Assembly (NCBI RefSeq): GCF_963662255.1
Contig: NC_085047.1
Location: 11,648,347-11,712,346 of the forward strand
DNA from: Cinclus cinclus
Lineage: Eukaryota > Chordata > Aves > Passeriformes > Cinclidae
Length of the DNA stretch: 64,000 nucleotides
Reading direction: 5' to 3'
Shown here: in pieces, positions 25,423 to 37,031 of the stretch
How the letters are laid out: every line of letters begins with the position of its first letter
Position numbering within the stretch: the stretch's first letter is position 1
Translations under genes and position numbers: made by a program
Notes under the pieces: model-generated
Database searches by the model: none
Seen by the model: only the letters and a program-made list of their open reading frames with translations
Told to the model about the DNA's origin: nothing

Positions 25423-25770
25423 TGTGTAGTCTCCAGCCCTGACCCAGATATCAGGGTCGGTGGCTACACTGAACTCAGTGATTTTATGCAGAAAGAAAAT
25501 CTGACCCAATTGTTTGGGAACTAAAAAATTTTAATAATAGAAATCAACAAACAGCAAGTTTGGACTGAACAAACTGGGGAAGATGGTCCAGGGAGTCCAG
25601 TTCCACGCACGAGGGCAAAATGGAAAAAAGCAGGTGTTAAGGCATGTCAGGAGTATTTATAAACTTGGGGTAGAGGAGTAATTAAGGCAGAGTTTAGGGA
25701 GGGGATCAAATAAAGAAGGGCGATTAAGAATATTAAAATTATTGCAGCAAAAATGAACCAATGAAAACAA
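25423..25770 (-). mobile_element. Antisense LTR-like element (solo LTR relic, endogenous retrovirus type)
   Basis: Read on the minus strand, this segment has the order expected of an LTR. There is a CCAAT box (complement of 25758-25762), a TATA-like TATAAAT about 100 nt further on (25655-25662), an ATTAAA polyadenylation-like signal about 120 nt after that (25530-25535), and a 3' end in ...TACACA at 25423. The plus strand therefore starts TGTGTAG. A near-palindrome around CTGACCCAGATATC (about 25440-25461) lies in the U5-like part. The 5' boundary is not fixed and may lie beyond 25770. No flanking duplication or internal gene was found. The family is uncertain and the evidence is architectural. 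Confidence 0.5.
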
Positions 25771-27907
25771 GGGAAGCAGAGAACTTTCTGGCAATGATCA
25801 GCATACTGGAACTGGAGGATTCTGGGGGTGATTTTTTATTTGCCCCTACTGCAAGGTTTTCCCCACTGCCTCAAGTCGTAGTCATCTGCACTTTTATTGG
25901 CAGCAACTCCAACAGTTTTGTGTCCAATTTACTGACATTTGAAGTTATGCTTTCCACAGTGTCCTCTATAGAAGGACTCTTTCCTTATAGCATAAAACTG
26001 AATTAAACTGTAACTGTAGAATTTCTGTCTTTTATCCAACAAGTGCTGTTTTATACATCACATATATACACATATGAAATTGGTAATTATTTTATATTCT
26101 GAAACTTAGAAGTGATGTTTCAAACAGGAATGCCAATATCATTTTTCTTGAGATGCAACATGTTGCATGTAACCATAATTATTCATTCTTATGTGAATAT
26201 TTTTTCTCTACTGGTTTGTGTATATATGTATAAACTAATGTGGAGCAGTTACATAATAAACACTCTGTAGGGCTGAAGTCTTTGTTACCTCAGAAGCCTG
26301 GAAATGACATTATTAATATCCTACACAATATTTTACCTGGTCATCTGTTTTCTTTTTCTCAGAGCTCTTTGTTGTGGGAAAAGGAACCCAACATGCTCAC
26401 AACTCACTGATTTGAACAGGAGCTGAAAAACTAGGGAGAAAAATCATCCAGCTCTGGCCATGGTCAGAGCAATAGGACTTTGGTCCAGGGCAGTTGTGCC
26501 CTGCAGCTGCTCCTGAAGGTCAGCAGAAAGAGAGCACAGCCACCACTCCCTGTGAGTGAAGGGCTTGCCTCAGCCATTGGCACCGCTGGGATGGCCCCAG
26601 TGGGATGCCAGTAGATGTCTCTGCAGGGTGCTACGCTCAACCCCAGCTGTCAGAAATGCCTTCCAAGCCCTTTGGTCAAACAACAGGGGGTCTTAGGAGC
26701 TGTTAAAAGTATTGGCCAGCCTTCTAGGATTGTGGAACAGCATCTCAGAGGAAAATATTCTGGTCCTGCTTTTTGGGCTCCAGGGAAAGTAGAAAATGAA
26801 GTTGTGGTTCAGATTTAGTAGTTGGTTATGCTATTTGCATATATACAAGACTCCAGAGAAAAAGCCACCAGCAAAATGAAAACAGAGAGCTGTAAAGGCA
26901 AGGCCTTTCCATTCAATGTTTTCCTCCAGAATGCTGGACAATGGTATAATAGCACAACTATTACACAACTTGAATAACTTTTCTATCTTTAACTCCTGTA
27001 AATTCAAGCTGACACTCACACCTCACCTAAATTCTGATACGCGTCTCCTCTTGATTTACATGAAATTGGTTTTGCAAAACAAATTTAGTTCCTGATTGCT
27101 GCTTGATGTTGCTATCTGTTGGTGTTTCTTCCCTTACTTTCTGGTACCTGTTTGCTTTTGTGTTGCTGCCCAGGCTCCTCTTTTCCCTCATCACAAATCA
27201 TTTCAATCCTTGTTTTAAAACTGTGTAACTTACTATTTCTTTCACAGTGCTTTCTTTTCTTTCTTTTTTGTTTTATCAGTGTACAATCTCCAAGGTATCT
27301 AGCTGTTGGGATGGATAGAATAAATAGAGCATGGTAGACTAAATGTCTGAAAATTAATATTATTTGTAGCTGCCAATAGCTTTGAGCACGTCTGTTTGTC
27401 ATTCAGTATTTTTCTTTTTTATCTCCTCATTTTTAGTAACACAAATAGAGTTTCCCCCTTCAGAACCAAATGCCATGATGTTCACAATAGCTATATAGAT
27501 AGAAAATAGTGCTGGCAGCAGCAAAAGAGGAAAGCTTTCATCATCAGAACAACACGGACCTAAAGGTGTTGGAAACTAAAGGCCAATTACTCCCTGAGGT
27601 GCACGGGGAGAGCACTTCCACTGTAATCAGTCTTGTGAGTGTGAAGGCAGAAGAAGATCTTGACTGTCTGCATCTGGACTTGTTCAGGCCATTCTTTTTG
27701 TAACCAGAATTGCATCATCGCTATGGTTTTCAGTAAAGGGATGTTCACTGAGGCATCACACTGATATTTTTGAAGTATGTTCCATATTTTCAGAGGAACA
27801 GATTTATCAGCATAGGACTGAAATATCTAGCTGCTTCAGTATGCAATTGAGGCTCTTCATCACTGACGTGCAAGGACATTCATTTTTTACTTACTGGATG
27901 TAATGGG
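25771..27907. other. Noncoding sequence, partly GC-richer
   Basis: The first 100 or so bases may still belong to the antisense LTR. The stretch 26390-26810 is GC-richer and less AT-biased than its surroundings and could be an undefined older repeat, but I cannot name it. No exon, RNA gene or transposon is recognised in the rest. Confidence 0.5.
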
Positions 27908-28424
27908 AATGAGAACCCCCACCTGGACTGCTGCATCCAACTCTGGACTCCCAGCACAGCAAGGACAGAGACCTGTTGGAGCCAGCACAGAGGAGACAAC
28001 CAGGATTATCAGAGCTCTGCTGTGAGGAAAAGCTGAGAGAATTGGGATTGTTCAGCCTGGAAAAGAGAAGGCTTTGGGGTAACCTAATTGTGGCCTTCCA
28101 GTCCCTGAAGGGAGCCCAGAGAAAACATGGAGAGAGACTATTGACAAGGGCCTGGAATGACAGCACAAGGCTTCAAAGTGACAGGAAGTAGGTTTAGATC
28201 AGAGATTGGGAAGAATTACTTTACTGCGAGGGTGGTGAGGCTCTGGCACAGGTTTTCCAGAGAAGCTGTGGATGCCCCATTCCTGTAAGTTTTTCTGGAC
28301 AGGCTGGATTGAGCTCTGAGCAACCTGGTGTAGTGGAAGGTGTCCCTGTCCTCAGCTGGGGGTTTGGAGTTAGATGGTCTTTGAGTTCCTTGTAACCCTA
28401 ATCAATCTGTGACTCTATGATTTT
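27908..28424 (+). mobile_element. CR1 LINE, 5'-truncated 3' end
   Basis: The sequence follows the well-known 3' part of avian CR1 (chicken repeat 1). It contains CCCACCTGGACTGCTGCATC, AGAGAATTGGGATTGTTCAG followed by CCTGGAAAAGAGAAGGCT, GTGGATGCCCCATTCCTG, and TGAGCAACCTGGTGTAGTGG. It ends with CTGTGACTCTATGATT, the terminal octamer-type repeat. CR1 is a non-LTR retrotransposon whose copies are nearly always 5'-truncated and lack poly-A. This copy holds the last few codons of the reverse-transcriptase ORF plus the 3' UTR and has no intact frame. Two 71-91-codon open frames in it on opposite strands are incidental. Confidence 0.95.
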
Positions 28425-28773
28425 CAACAAGTCAAGGGATGTTAAAAAGGAGATGATTTGGCCAAACCTTGTTCCTTTTTCCAAAGAAATTTTGTGGAAA
28501 ATCTTGTCAGGCTTTCATATCTGTCTCCTGTATTTAGCCAGCCCCTTGCAGGTATTTTAAGTCTTTTGGTCTTTCTGCAAAGTATAGACTTTAACAATGA
28601 CCTCTGGACCTTCCATTGAGTATGTTCACAAAATCTGAAGAGGGACCATTTTCTGGCTGACATGTGTGACTTATTAGCCTGAGAGCTGAAGTGGTTCCTG
28701 CACGACCATGCAGCCAACCAAGCTGATTCCTTGGGCACTGAGAATCTGGCATCTCTTGCTAAATATGCTGCAG
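28425..28773. other. Unique noncoding spacer
   Basis: A 112-codon minus-strand frame spans much of this stretch. Its product shows no recognisable domain, and there is no splice or promoter context to support it. Confidence 0.5.
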
Positions 28774-28925
28774 AAAGCAATGGCTGGAGCTGTGTAGTTA
28801 CTCTACAACATCAATTCTTCTTCTGGGATCTGTGGAAAATGGGTGAGTGAGCCCAGTCTGGCTCTTTTGCTGACAGGCCAATTGGAATAATTGGTGTCCT
28901 TTTTTGCAGCATTTCTCAGGGGAAA

Positions 28926-28957
<32 letters not shown>

Positions 28958-28966
28958 CTGGAGCTG
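28774..28966 (+). mobile_element. Candidate A-tailed retrocopy with target-site duplication
   Basis: The left flank 28774-28792 (AAAGCAATGGCTGGAGCTG) recurs at 28949-28966 with a single missing base. Between the copies lie about 130 nt of unidentified sequence and a perfect run of 29 A (28923-28951, whose last three overlap the right copy). An insert plus poly-A plus a 15-20-bp flanking duplication starting in an A-rich string is the signature of poly-A-primed (L1-like) retroposition. The source RNA is not recognised, and no AATAAA is seen just upstream of the A run. A chance or slippage origin of the duplicated flank is less likely but possible. Confidence 0.6.
28923..28951. repeat. Poly-A run (A29)
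   Basis: Twenty-nine consecutive A. It produces overlapping 116- and 127-codon minus-strand frames with a poly-Phe block that are not genes. It is read here as the tail of the candidate retrocopy. Confidence 0.95.
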
Positions 28967-31900
28967 AAAGGAGGAAAAATATCTTCATGGAGTGTTTTAA
29001 GTCTAGAAGTCCCAAATAAAAATGAAATATCCAATGAACTGTAATAGCTATTGGGAGATAGAGGAAAAAAATGAAGAGGAGAGGGAAAGGGAAACACTTC
29101 CAGGGAAGGTGATGCTGTTCGGAAAAAATGCCTCTTACAGTCTGGCATCTAGCTGTTAACATGTTCTTGCCAACCTGCAAGTTCATTTGAGGTTTATAGC
29201 AAGTTACAGGAAGAATAAAAAGTTAATCATGTGCAGAGCCTTGGTGTTGTATTCTTGCCATCAATTTCAATAGCAGTAATAACATACAGACTGCAAAGAG
29301 ATTAAAGAATGGCACAAACTGCTTTCTATTTGAGTTTGCAAATGTATTTCCATTGAAAGTTTAATTTGTGTGGCTTTCATCCAGATTTGAAGAGATGACG
29401 ATGTGAGGTCTGAGAACATTATATAAGGGTTGGGTCTGGGGTCAGATTCTTCTATCAGTTTTTACCTGCAATAGACATGGAGATTTTTCTCCCTCTACTT
29501 AAAAAAAAAACCAAAAACAAAACCCACAAACTTTTTTTTTTTTGCTAAAAACAAAGCAATAATTTATTGAGGCTCAAACCCACAAAAAGAAATAAAAGGA
29601 AAAATGGGCTAACTCAATGATGAGGATGGCTGTTCAACAGAAGACTTAACTACATGTTGTAGCCTGTATTTTTCTAACAAATCCCAAAAGTACCTATTAA
29701 ATATTTTGAGGATTTGAAGCTGAGGAAATCTATTGAAGTACTGTCTGGGCCTGGATTAGCATTCCAGACTAAAGATTAACTTAATTTGCTTTTTAAAATT
29801 TGTAATTTTTTTTCTTTCCTTTCAATTTGTAACTGTGAACTTTACTGTCATCCGCTGAAATAAAAGTTCTTAATGCATCAAAAATTATCATTGACACCTA
29901 CAATGAAGAAATAAGCTTCTCAAAAATAAACCATGCACTAGGAAGGTTCTTTTCAGTGGATTAAACTTTTTCTTTTCTGTTTCTGAAACACTTTTGAGTG
30001 GTAATCACTTCCGTGAAAATCTGTACATGTTTTGTTGTATATTGCTGCAAACTGGACAGAGGGTTTTTTTTCTTTGCTCTCTACACTACACAAATGGAGT
30101 GGTAAATTTTACCTATGGCATATATGTGCCTTTAGCTACAGTAACATCTTTATTAGCATATTAACATGCATTTGAGTATCCTGATGCTGGATCTGAGGTA
30201 TATAACAGCATATAAATATTTATTATTTTATTTAAAGGACTTAAAATTCATCTAAAGCTTGCTGTAGGTGATTGACCCCACTTATTAGAGATGAATTTTA
30301 ACAACTGTAGTCCACAAACTTCTGCTGTCCTATGGAGAAAAATAAATTGATTGTAGAAAAAAATGTAGTCTTTGCATTCCTTCTTGTCATTTCTCCTTTG
30401 TTTGATGTATCAGTTTCTTGTACAATGCTTTCTCCCCTTATCAAAGTTACTAATGTATGGTCTATTGATGTAGAACATTTCTTTAAGCTTAGAGTTAGTA
30501 CTTGTCTGTCAGTAAGAAGGATGAGAAGCAAAAGTGTGGAATTTCCCAGGGTAACCAAGACTCACAGCCACATCTTTAAGTGGAAAACTTAGGTGAGTGT
30601 AAGGACAAGGCTATCACTTTTTCTTGGGAGATAATATAATTAGATTTATGTGTTTAAATAGCTATTTAGATTAATTTATATTCAACTACTTTGATTTGTT
30701 CAACAAATTCACTACATAAAATAGTGAGGCTTTGCAATTTATTTGGGTTTTGTCTTGCCAACTGGCCTGCCTCCTTCCCTTCCCTCTTGCTCCTCTTGCC
30801 TCATTTGCACTGTTATGCTAGATATGGGAGTGAAAGTTTTCTACTTATCCTAATTGGAAGAGTTTTCTCAAAATGCTAGTTCTTTGGCTTTTAACCTTGA
30901 GTTGTTTGTCCAGTAATGCTTGAAACCACCCACTTTTCTTTTTTGAAAGAGAGTGTAAAATTTGTTCAACAGTGCTAATATCTGGTCTAACCAAAGTTTA
31001 TCAAGATTTCTGGACCCATCTAATAGTGTTTGTATAGGGTGTATGAACCCTATTTATCCACCTGGAGATTAAACTGGCCTTGCTACAGTACTGATTTGCA
31101 CTAGAAATATGTTGCCTGTAGGTACCAGCATGCCAAGGTTCTAAAAGAGTTGGTTGGAAATTTGAATTTCAACAAGACAAGGGAGAGAGACCATTAAAAC
31201 CTTGTGGAATAGCTTCTTTTTTTTTTTTTAAGTTGTCACTTAAAAATTTAAAACTTGAATCTTGATGTTTCTTTCCACTCCCCCAAGAGAATTTTAAATT
31301 TCAGTACGGGCCTGAAGGCTTAGTAGGAGTTTAGTAAGAATCTAGGAAGGTCACCATCTTTCTTGATGGAGGTTTATCTCATAAAATTCTGCCTTGTTCT
31401 TTAAAATGAGGTGGAAGTTTCTCTCTCTAGATCTGTGATTTACACATGCATTGACTTTGCATTCATCTCAACTACAGTGCCTTTCAGTCAGTTCCTTGAT
31501 ACCAGTGTGGTTATGTGGTTATGCTCCTGTCCTGGAGAGAAGGCATATGGCTTCCTTGTAGCTCCAGCACTGCAGGTAGGATTATTAGGGGTATGATTTC
31601 ACTTTTTTGAACTAACCAAAAATGCTGGAAGAAGAGGTCAATGCCAAATAGATAGGCTGTTTAATTATGTTTATTTTCTCTTCTAGAAGATTAGTTATAT
31701 CAACAAGAAATGCGGAAAACATGTCTTTAAAAGAAGCAATTTTACTACGGAGCCAGAAAAATGTAAAGTACAGATTGTCTGGTTCCCTGAAATCTTGACT
31801 GATAGATAGATACAAGGTGAGCTGCAGTAACAGTGGTGAGAAAGCTGAGTTTCAGAAGTAAAACACACGACTATTGTTTCAGTGGTAGAGGAATGTTTGC

Positions 31901-34428
31901 ATTTTTCTCATAAATTTCTAGGGGGGCAGAAAAGCATCTTGTGCACGCTGTCCTCAGTTTGAATATACAACTAAATTTGTAAAATTAAATAAATTTTTAG
32001 GATAATATTTCTTTGCTAGAATGTTGCTATGACAGTGTTGTACATGATATATTCTTGAATATTATAGTCATAATACTGTGCAGTGTTGTATCTTTATGTA
32101 TTATGCATATTCATTTTTTTTACATTGACTATGTGGAAAGTTTCAGCCTTTGTAATTTATTTTGCTAAAAGATACACTTGTTTTATACCTACTAATAGAT
32201 GTACATGCAATTTATAAATTAAAAACACTAAAATTATTTATTTATGATTTTTAACTTCTGCTGAAACTGTAGAGTAATGATGGCATGTAGAGAGTAATAT
32301 CCTTGCACTTTCCTGAGGCCTTAGCTGGCAGAGTTGTCAAATTAAACTGGAACGTTTTATAAGTGTATCTTTAATAAATACATATGTCTGCCATGCTTCC
32401 CTACTCAGTCTTATAAATCAGACTGTATCTAGCTGTCAGACACTCTCAACCCGGTTGTCCTAATCTGTCAAGTAAAAATTATAGCATCTAGGCTCCCATC
32501 CTTCTCTGAAAATATTTATTTATATCAGTGACATGTCAAGGACACACCATTTTTTGAATTTATTTTTTTCCCCAGCAACAAAACTATTAAGAGCTGGCTC
32601 AAGTCCCTGCCAGGAGGGCAGTGGTTAATACATAAAGCAAATTTATAATGTAGGAATGCCCCAGCCAAGCAAAATAAATGCTCCATAGCATTTAAAAAAA
32701 ATCTTGCTACATGCCAGATATGGAGCATTCAGCCTTGTTTTACTCAGAGTACAATAGTAATTTTATGCCATTTATCATCCACAACTCCATTCATCTACAA
32801 ATGAGCATCCACTCCGCTGTTGCAAAGAGGTTGTCTCTAAGTTTTGTGTCTCTACAGTTTCTGGTAATTAACCATTGCAATTCTAATGACATGTCAGACA
32901 CGTCATAAACTATTGCTGTATCTTGAGAGAAGGATCTAAACAAGCCATGGAGAGTAACAAAGCTGTGGGTGATTCTTCTTCTATCAGCTCTCCCTGTACA
33001 GAGAGTACGACACCAGAAATTGAGACCTGGGGGAGATGGAAGTGTAGGAAAAGTAGGAAGGAATCCTTGGTATTTTTAAAAGGATAAGTCTTTTCATTCC
33101 ATATGCATGAACAGATGTTAAAGAACATTGCTTGTCACTTGTATTTTTTGGAAATTTTAGACTGCACTCTACTTAAAATAATAATTGAACCTCACCTGCC
33201 TTCAGTTGAAGATGGGAAGAAAATGAACCTTGACTCTTTGAAATTTTGTGCCAAAATAATTAAAGAACAAAAGCTTATTTCAAATTTGCAGCTCATTCTA
33301 GTAATCCTAAGAATACCTCTTACTTTTTCTTTAATTTTTTTATCTCTGAGTAAGTTCTCAGTACGTTTGGGATTTTTTTGTGTGTGATAGATAAAATTTT
33401 GAGCCTATGTATTCATGTTATCTAGTTTCTATGATCTGAATTGTTTTGACTAAAGAATTGCAATGTCCCATAAAATAAGAAAATGCATTTTCCTCCCTTT
33501 TTGCTGTACTAAAATAGAGATACTTCTCAGTTGCTCAAAATAAAGTTATAAGAATCTATAGATATAAAGGTTGGATTCCAGCTTGGCATAATATGTGAAG
33601 TTACTGAAGTTTCAGACTTCTTACTCGGGATATTCTGTAGGAAGTACTGACAAGAGAGAAGAAGACTTTCTCCAGAAATCAGGAGGTCTGTTTTTTCATG
33701 AGCCAAGGTCGAGCAGGACAAGACACAACATGAGGGATATGAGTACTGAGACATTCTCTAGAAATCTGCTATAGCTTGGCTTCATCACTGTGTAAAGCAT
33801 GGCCACAGCTCTGCTTTCTCCAGGACTAATTGCTGAAGGAACTGCTTTCAGAAGAAGGGTGATACTTTCTCAATAATAATAATGACTGTTGCCTCGGTGC
33901 CAAAAGTGACTGGAACTTGAGTCAATGTGCTGCACATGGGAAAACAGTGGGAATAGCCTGGGGAGGAAGCATATTGCTTCGCAATCATGAAAAGGAGTTA
34001 ATAGCTTTGGAATTCCCCCAGGTGTATGACAGGGAACTGTACTCATCACAAATTAAATCTCTCATCAGTGGCATTTAAGTAGTTGCCTCCTTCTCTGACA
34101 GGCTGTCTTGTTTAACAGAAAATTGAGTCCTTTTTTTAAACTCCATCTTAGTTTTTAAGTAATATTGTTTACAATGAGCTTTTGGAAAATTATTTAGAAA
34201 TAAGATAAATTAAGTGGAAAAAAAAAATCATTCTGAAAGCAAAGTGTTTTTAAAAAACAGAGCCCAGAAACTATATAATGAAGTAGGTTTGGCTTTCCTA
34301 GTGTAGGTAACTTTTAAACTAATATAGCTGTTTGTTTGCTTTTCCTAAAAGCCCCAGGCTAGTTCAAGCATAACCATTCAATTTAGGCAGAGTCTGATGA
34401 AGAGCAGTCCTATGGACTGTGCTAGACT
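28967..34428. other. Unique AT-rich noncoding sequence
   Basis: No gene or named transposon is recognised in 5.5 kb. An A/C-rich tract sits at about 29500-29530, followed by a T12-type run and, on the minus strand, an isolated AATAAA near 29567. A T12 run lies at about 31217-31229. Open frames are at most 94 codons. The 33103-33387 frame is AT-biased and matches no family. Confidence 0.6.
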
Positions 34429-34482
34429 GTGATGGATGATCACTGTGATCCTTTCTGCCCTTGAGATCTATATGTATCTGAA
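34429..34482 (+). mobile_element. Ancient CR1-like 3' end
   Basis: GGATGATCACTGTGATCCTT followed by TCTGCCCTTGAGATCTATAT matches the terminal part of older amniote CR1 copies, where a GATGATC...GTCCCTTCTGGCCTT-type stretch is followed by (A)ATCTATGAAT octamers. Only the last 50-60 bp can be supported, and divergence is greater than in the copies at 27.9 and 48.3 kb. Confidence 0.6.
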
Positions 34483-36604
34483 TGAGCCACAGACATCACA
34501 TGAGAGTTTTGAAACCAGATAATTAAATGACTGCAGTGCTGGTAGCTGCAAAATTGTGGATGCAAAGCTAAGGAGTGTGGGAGAAAAACAGTGCTATACC
34601 TTCAAACTCTCAAGAAAAAAAGTTTGAGAAATTTAAATAAAAATTATGAGTGACTGATAATGGGAAGGAACCTTGTATTTCAATCTGATGAAAGCAGTAT
34701 GAAAAACAACAGCAACAGCAAGGAAGTTTGGATTACTTTTATGTTTAGAAAACAGCAGATAAGATAAAAGCCACTTTCTTGAAATCCGGATGGTAGTGAA
34801 TCTTTAAAGTACTTGAATTTAAAATGGTGTAGGTCAAATGTTACTTGATTTGTCCCTGCATGTGGACTTTCTTTAAAATTTTACGAGAAAACACATGAAA
34901 AGTGGGCTGAAGAAAGGCTTATTGTAGACCTAGACATATACAGAAGTAAGACAAGAATGTTCAGCTTGGGGAATTGTACTGTTTTTCTTGTGGTAACAGC
35001 ATTCCTCCTCTGGTTTTAAGAAATCTAATTCCTTTTTGTTATACTCTCATAAATGTGTGGTAATAGTAACTTTAAAGGCCTTTATATGGATTTACAGTCT
35101 TGAACATTTTTCATAATGTTTCATGGAAGTATTTTTGCCAAATAAACCATTGATGTTCTTACATAGAATTAACTAAGTGATTAAATTGAAGGTATTACTT
35201 GCAGAAAATTCACCATTAACCTTCTCTAGAGAAGGGTGCAGTTCTTAAATGCACACAGTGAATTCATCATGAGCTTGTTTCCCTGAACAAAAGCAGTATT
35301 TAAAAGAATTGACTGTGAAAGAAGTTTTATCATCCATAATGAAGTGTTATAAAAGTCCTGAATTATTTCAAGTGACTAACCCCACATTAGGCCCTGGGAA
35401 ATGTGTGCTTGGAACAGCTAGAAGTAAGTACAGAGGGCCTGATACAAAGCATGTTGAAGTCGATGGCTATTTTCCATTGCCTGTAGTGGACATAAGGTTG
35501 TTCAACTTCATGGTACGGAAAAAAAATTATTTTATGAAACACACATGCACAAAGAAACAGAACTTGTTCCCTAAATACATGTGCTAGTTTCCTGACGGCT
35601 TTTAATGGGAAACATGTGTGCAGTGTTAGATGACCAAATTGAATTACCCAGCTTTTTGTAGGGAATTAGTCACTTTTGCAGGGGAATCAATATCTAATAA
35701 CAGGAGCTGATCAGCAGTGCTTCAGTTCAGTTGAACGTACCAAAAAGGTGCTGTGAGATATGAGCTTTCATTGGTTTTCTGACTCTTTAAAAACTAGGGA
35801 CTGAAGGAGTTAGATTGTCTCAGAATCAAGCACTGAATTTATGTGTTATTCTTCTAAATTGGGAAATGGGTCAGTGAAAAGCATTTCTGTATAGTTAATG
35901 CATGTTCCATCAGCTGCTGGTGGAGCAGGGGAAAAAAAAGTTTTAAATGGTTGCAACCTGCATAAGGCTTAAGCAATGAGAAAGGTCTCTAACAAACTCA
36001 TGGGTATATACAATAAAATATTAAAATTCACTAGATTTTGTTTTCTGAGGAACTGTTTATTCCTCCAGACTATAAATCCCATAGTGGAGATCAACCTCAG
36101 TAAGATAAATAATTGTCATTTGATATAAAGAAAGAATTTCAGCATTCAATATTCACTTCTTAAGTATAATGATTGTTTTAATCATTTTCTTTTTGATGGA
36201 CAGAACCCATACCTTACCATAGTATGTTATTCACAAAGGGGGAATCTTTTAACAACCAGCTAATCCTCCAGCTCTTTTAAATGAATTATTGAAAAACTGC
36301 TGTTGCAATTTTCCTCTTACACAGATTGCAGTTGTCCAAAGGGTATTTAAAAATGTATATCTAGAACCACAACCCCTAAATATAAATATACCTGTGTTAA
36401 TAATATTCTTGCATGTATCTCTAGCTAATGAAAAGTGTTATTTAAAATAGAGACATTTCTGTCCATACAATTACTGTCTGTATATGTTGGGGTTTTTTAT
36501 ATATGAGAGTGTTTGAAGCCCACACTGGATTCTCCCATTTAGTTTTAGGTGTCTTTGCAATTTTGTTAACAGGTTTTGGAGTCACTTTGACTGCAGTATT
36601 GACT
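34483..36604. other. Unique AT-rich noncoding sequence
   Basis: Nothing is recognised. The 92-codon frame at 35309-35587 has no known domain. The 5' boundary of the downstream ERVL LTR is uncertain, so the last few dozen bases could belong to it. Confidence 0.6.
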
Positions 36605-37031
36605 TTGGCTGGCCTTGAGTTAATTTTCTTCATAGTAGCTATGTTTTGAATTTCTGCTGAAAGCAGTGCTGATAACACAGGGATGTTTAAGCTGTTTCTG
36701 AGCAATGTTTGCGCAAAGCCAAAGCCTATTCTGCTTCTCACTGAGGAGGCCGTGGGTGCGCAAGGAGCTGGGTGGGGACACAGCTGGGACAAAGGGATAT
36801 GTCATACCACTTGTGCTCATCAATTAAAGTTGTGGGAAGAAAGGAAAGGGGGATGTTTGGACTGATGGCATTTGTCTTTCCAAGTCACTGTTGCATTTGA
36901 TGAAGCCCTGCTTTTCTGGAGATGTCTGAACACCTGCCCATGGGACGTGGTGACTTGCTTTCCTTGTTTTGCTTTGCTTACAGATGTGGCTTCTACATTA
37001 CTTCTGTTTATCTCAGCCTCAAACCACAACA
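36605..37031 (+). mobile_element. Degenerate avian ERVL-type LTR (solo LTR relic)
   Basis: I recognise the ordered blocks of the common avian ERVL LTR in sense orientation. They are GAGTTAATTTTCTTCATAGT, then TGATAACACAGGGATGTTTA, TTCTGCTTCTCACTGAGGAG, GGGGACACAGCTGGGAC, ATGGCATTTGTCTTTCCAAG, GAACACCTGCCCATGGGA and TTGTTTTGCTTTGCTTACAG, with the terminal AAACCACAACA ending at 37031. The promoter and polyadenylation blocks are decayed: CAATTAAAG sits where the TATA motif is expected, and no AATAAA is visible near the 3' end. There are internal deletions relative to the family. No internal retroviral genes flank it, so it is a dead solo LTR or fragment. Short frames on both strands inside it are incidental. 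Confidence 0.85.

Noticed and set aside
28798..29186. 116- and 127-codon minus-strand frames
   Set aside because: They run through the A29 run (poly-Phe) in two overlapping frames and resemble no protein.
29480..29640. Minus-strand AATAAA next to A/C- and T-rich tracts, suggesting another LTR or retroposon
   Set aside because: Only low-complexity sequence supports it. No terminal repeats, flanking duplication or family blocks were found.
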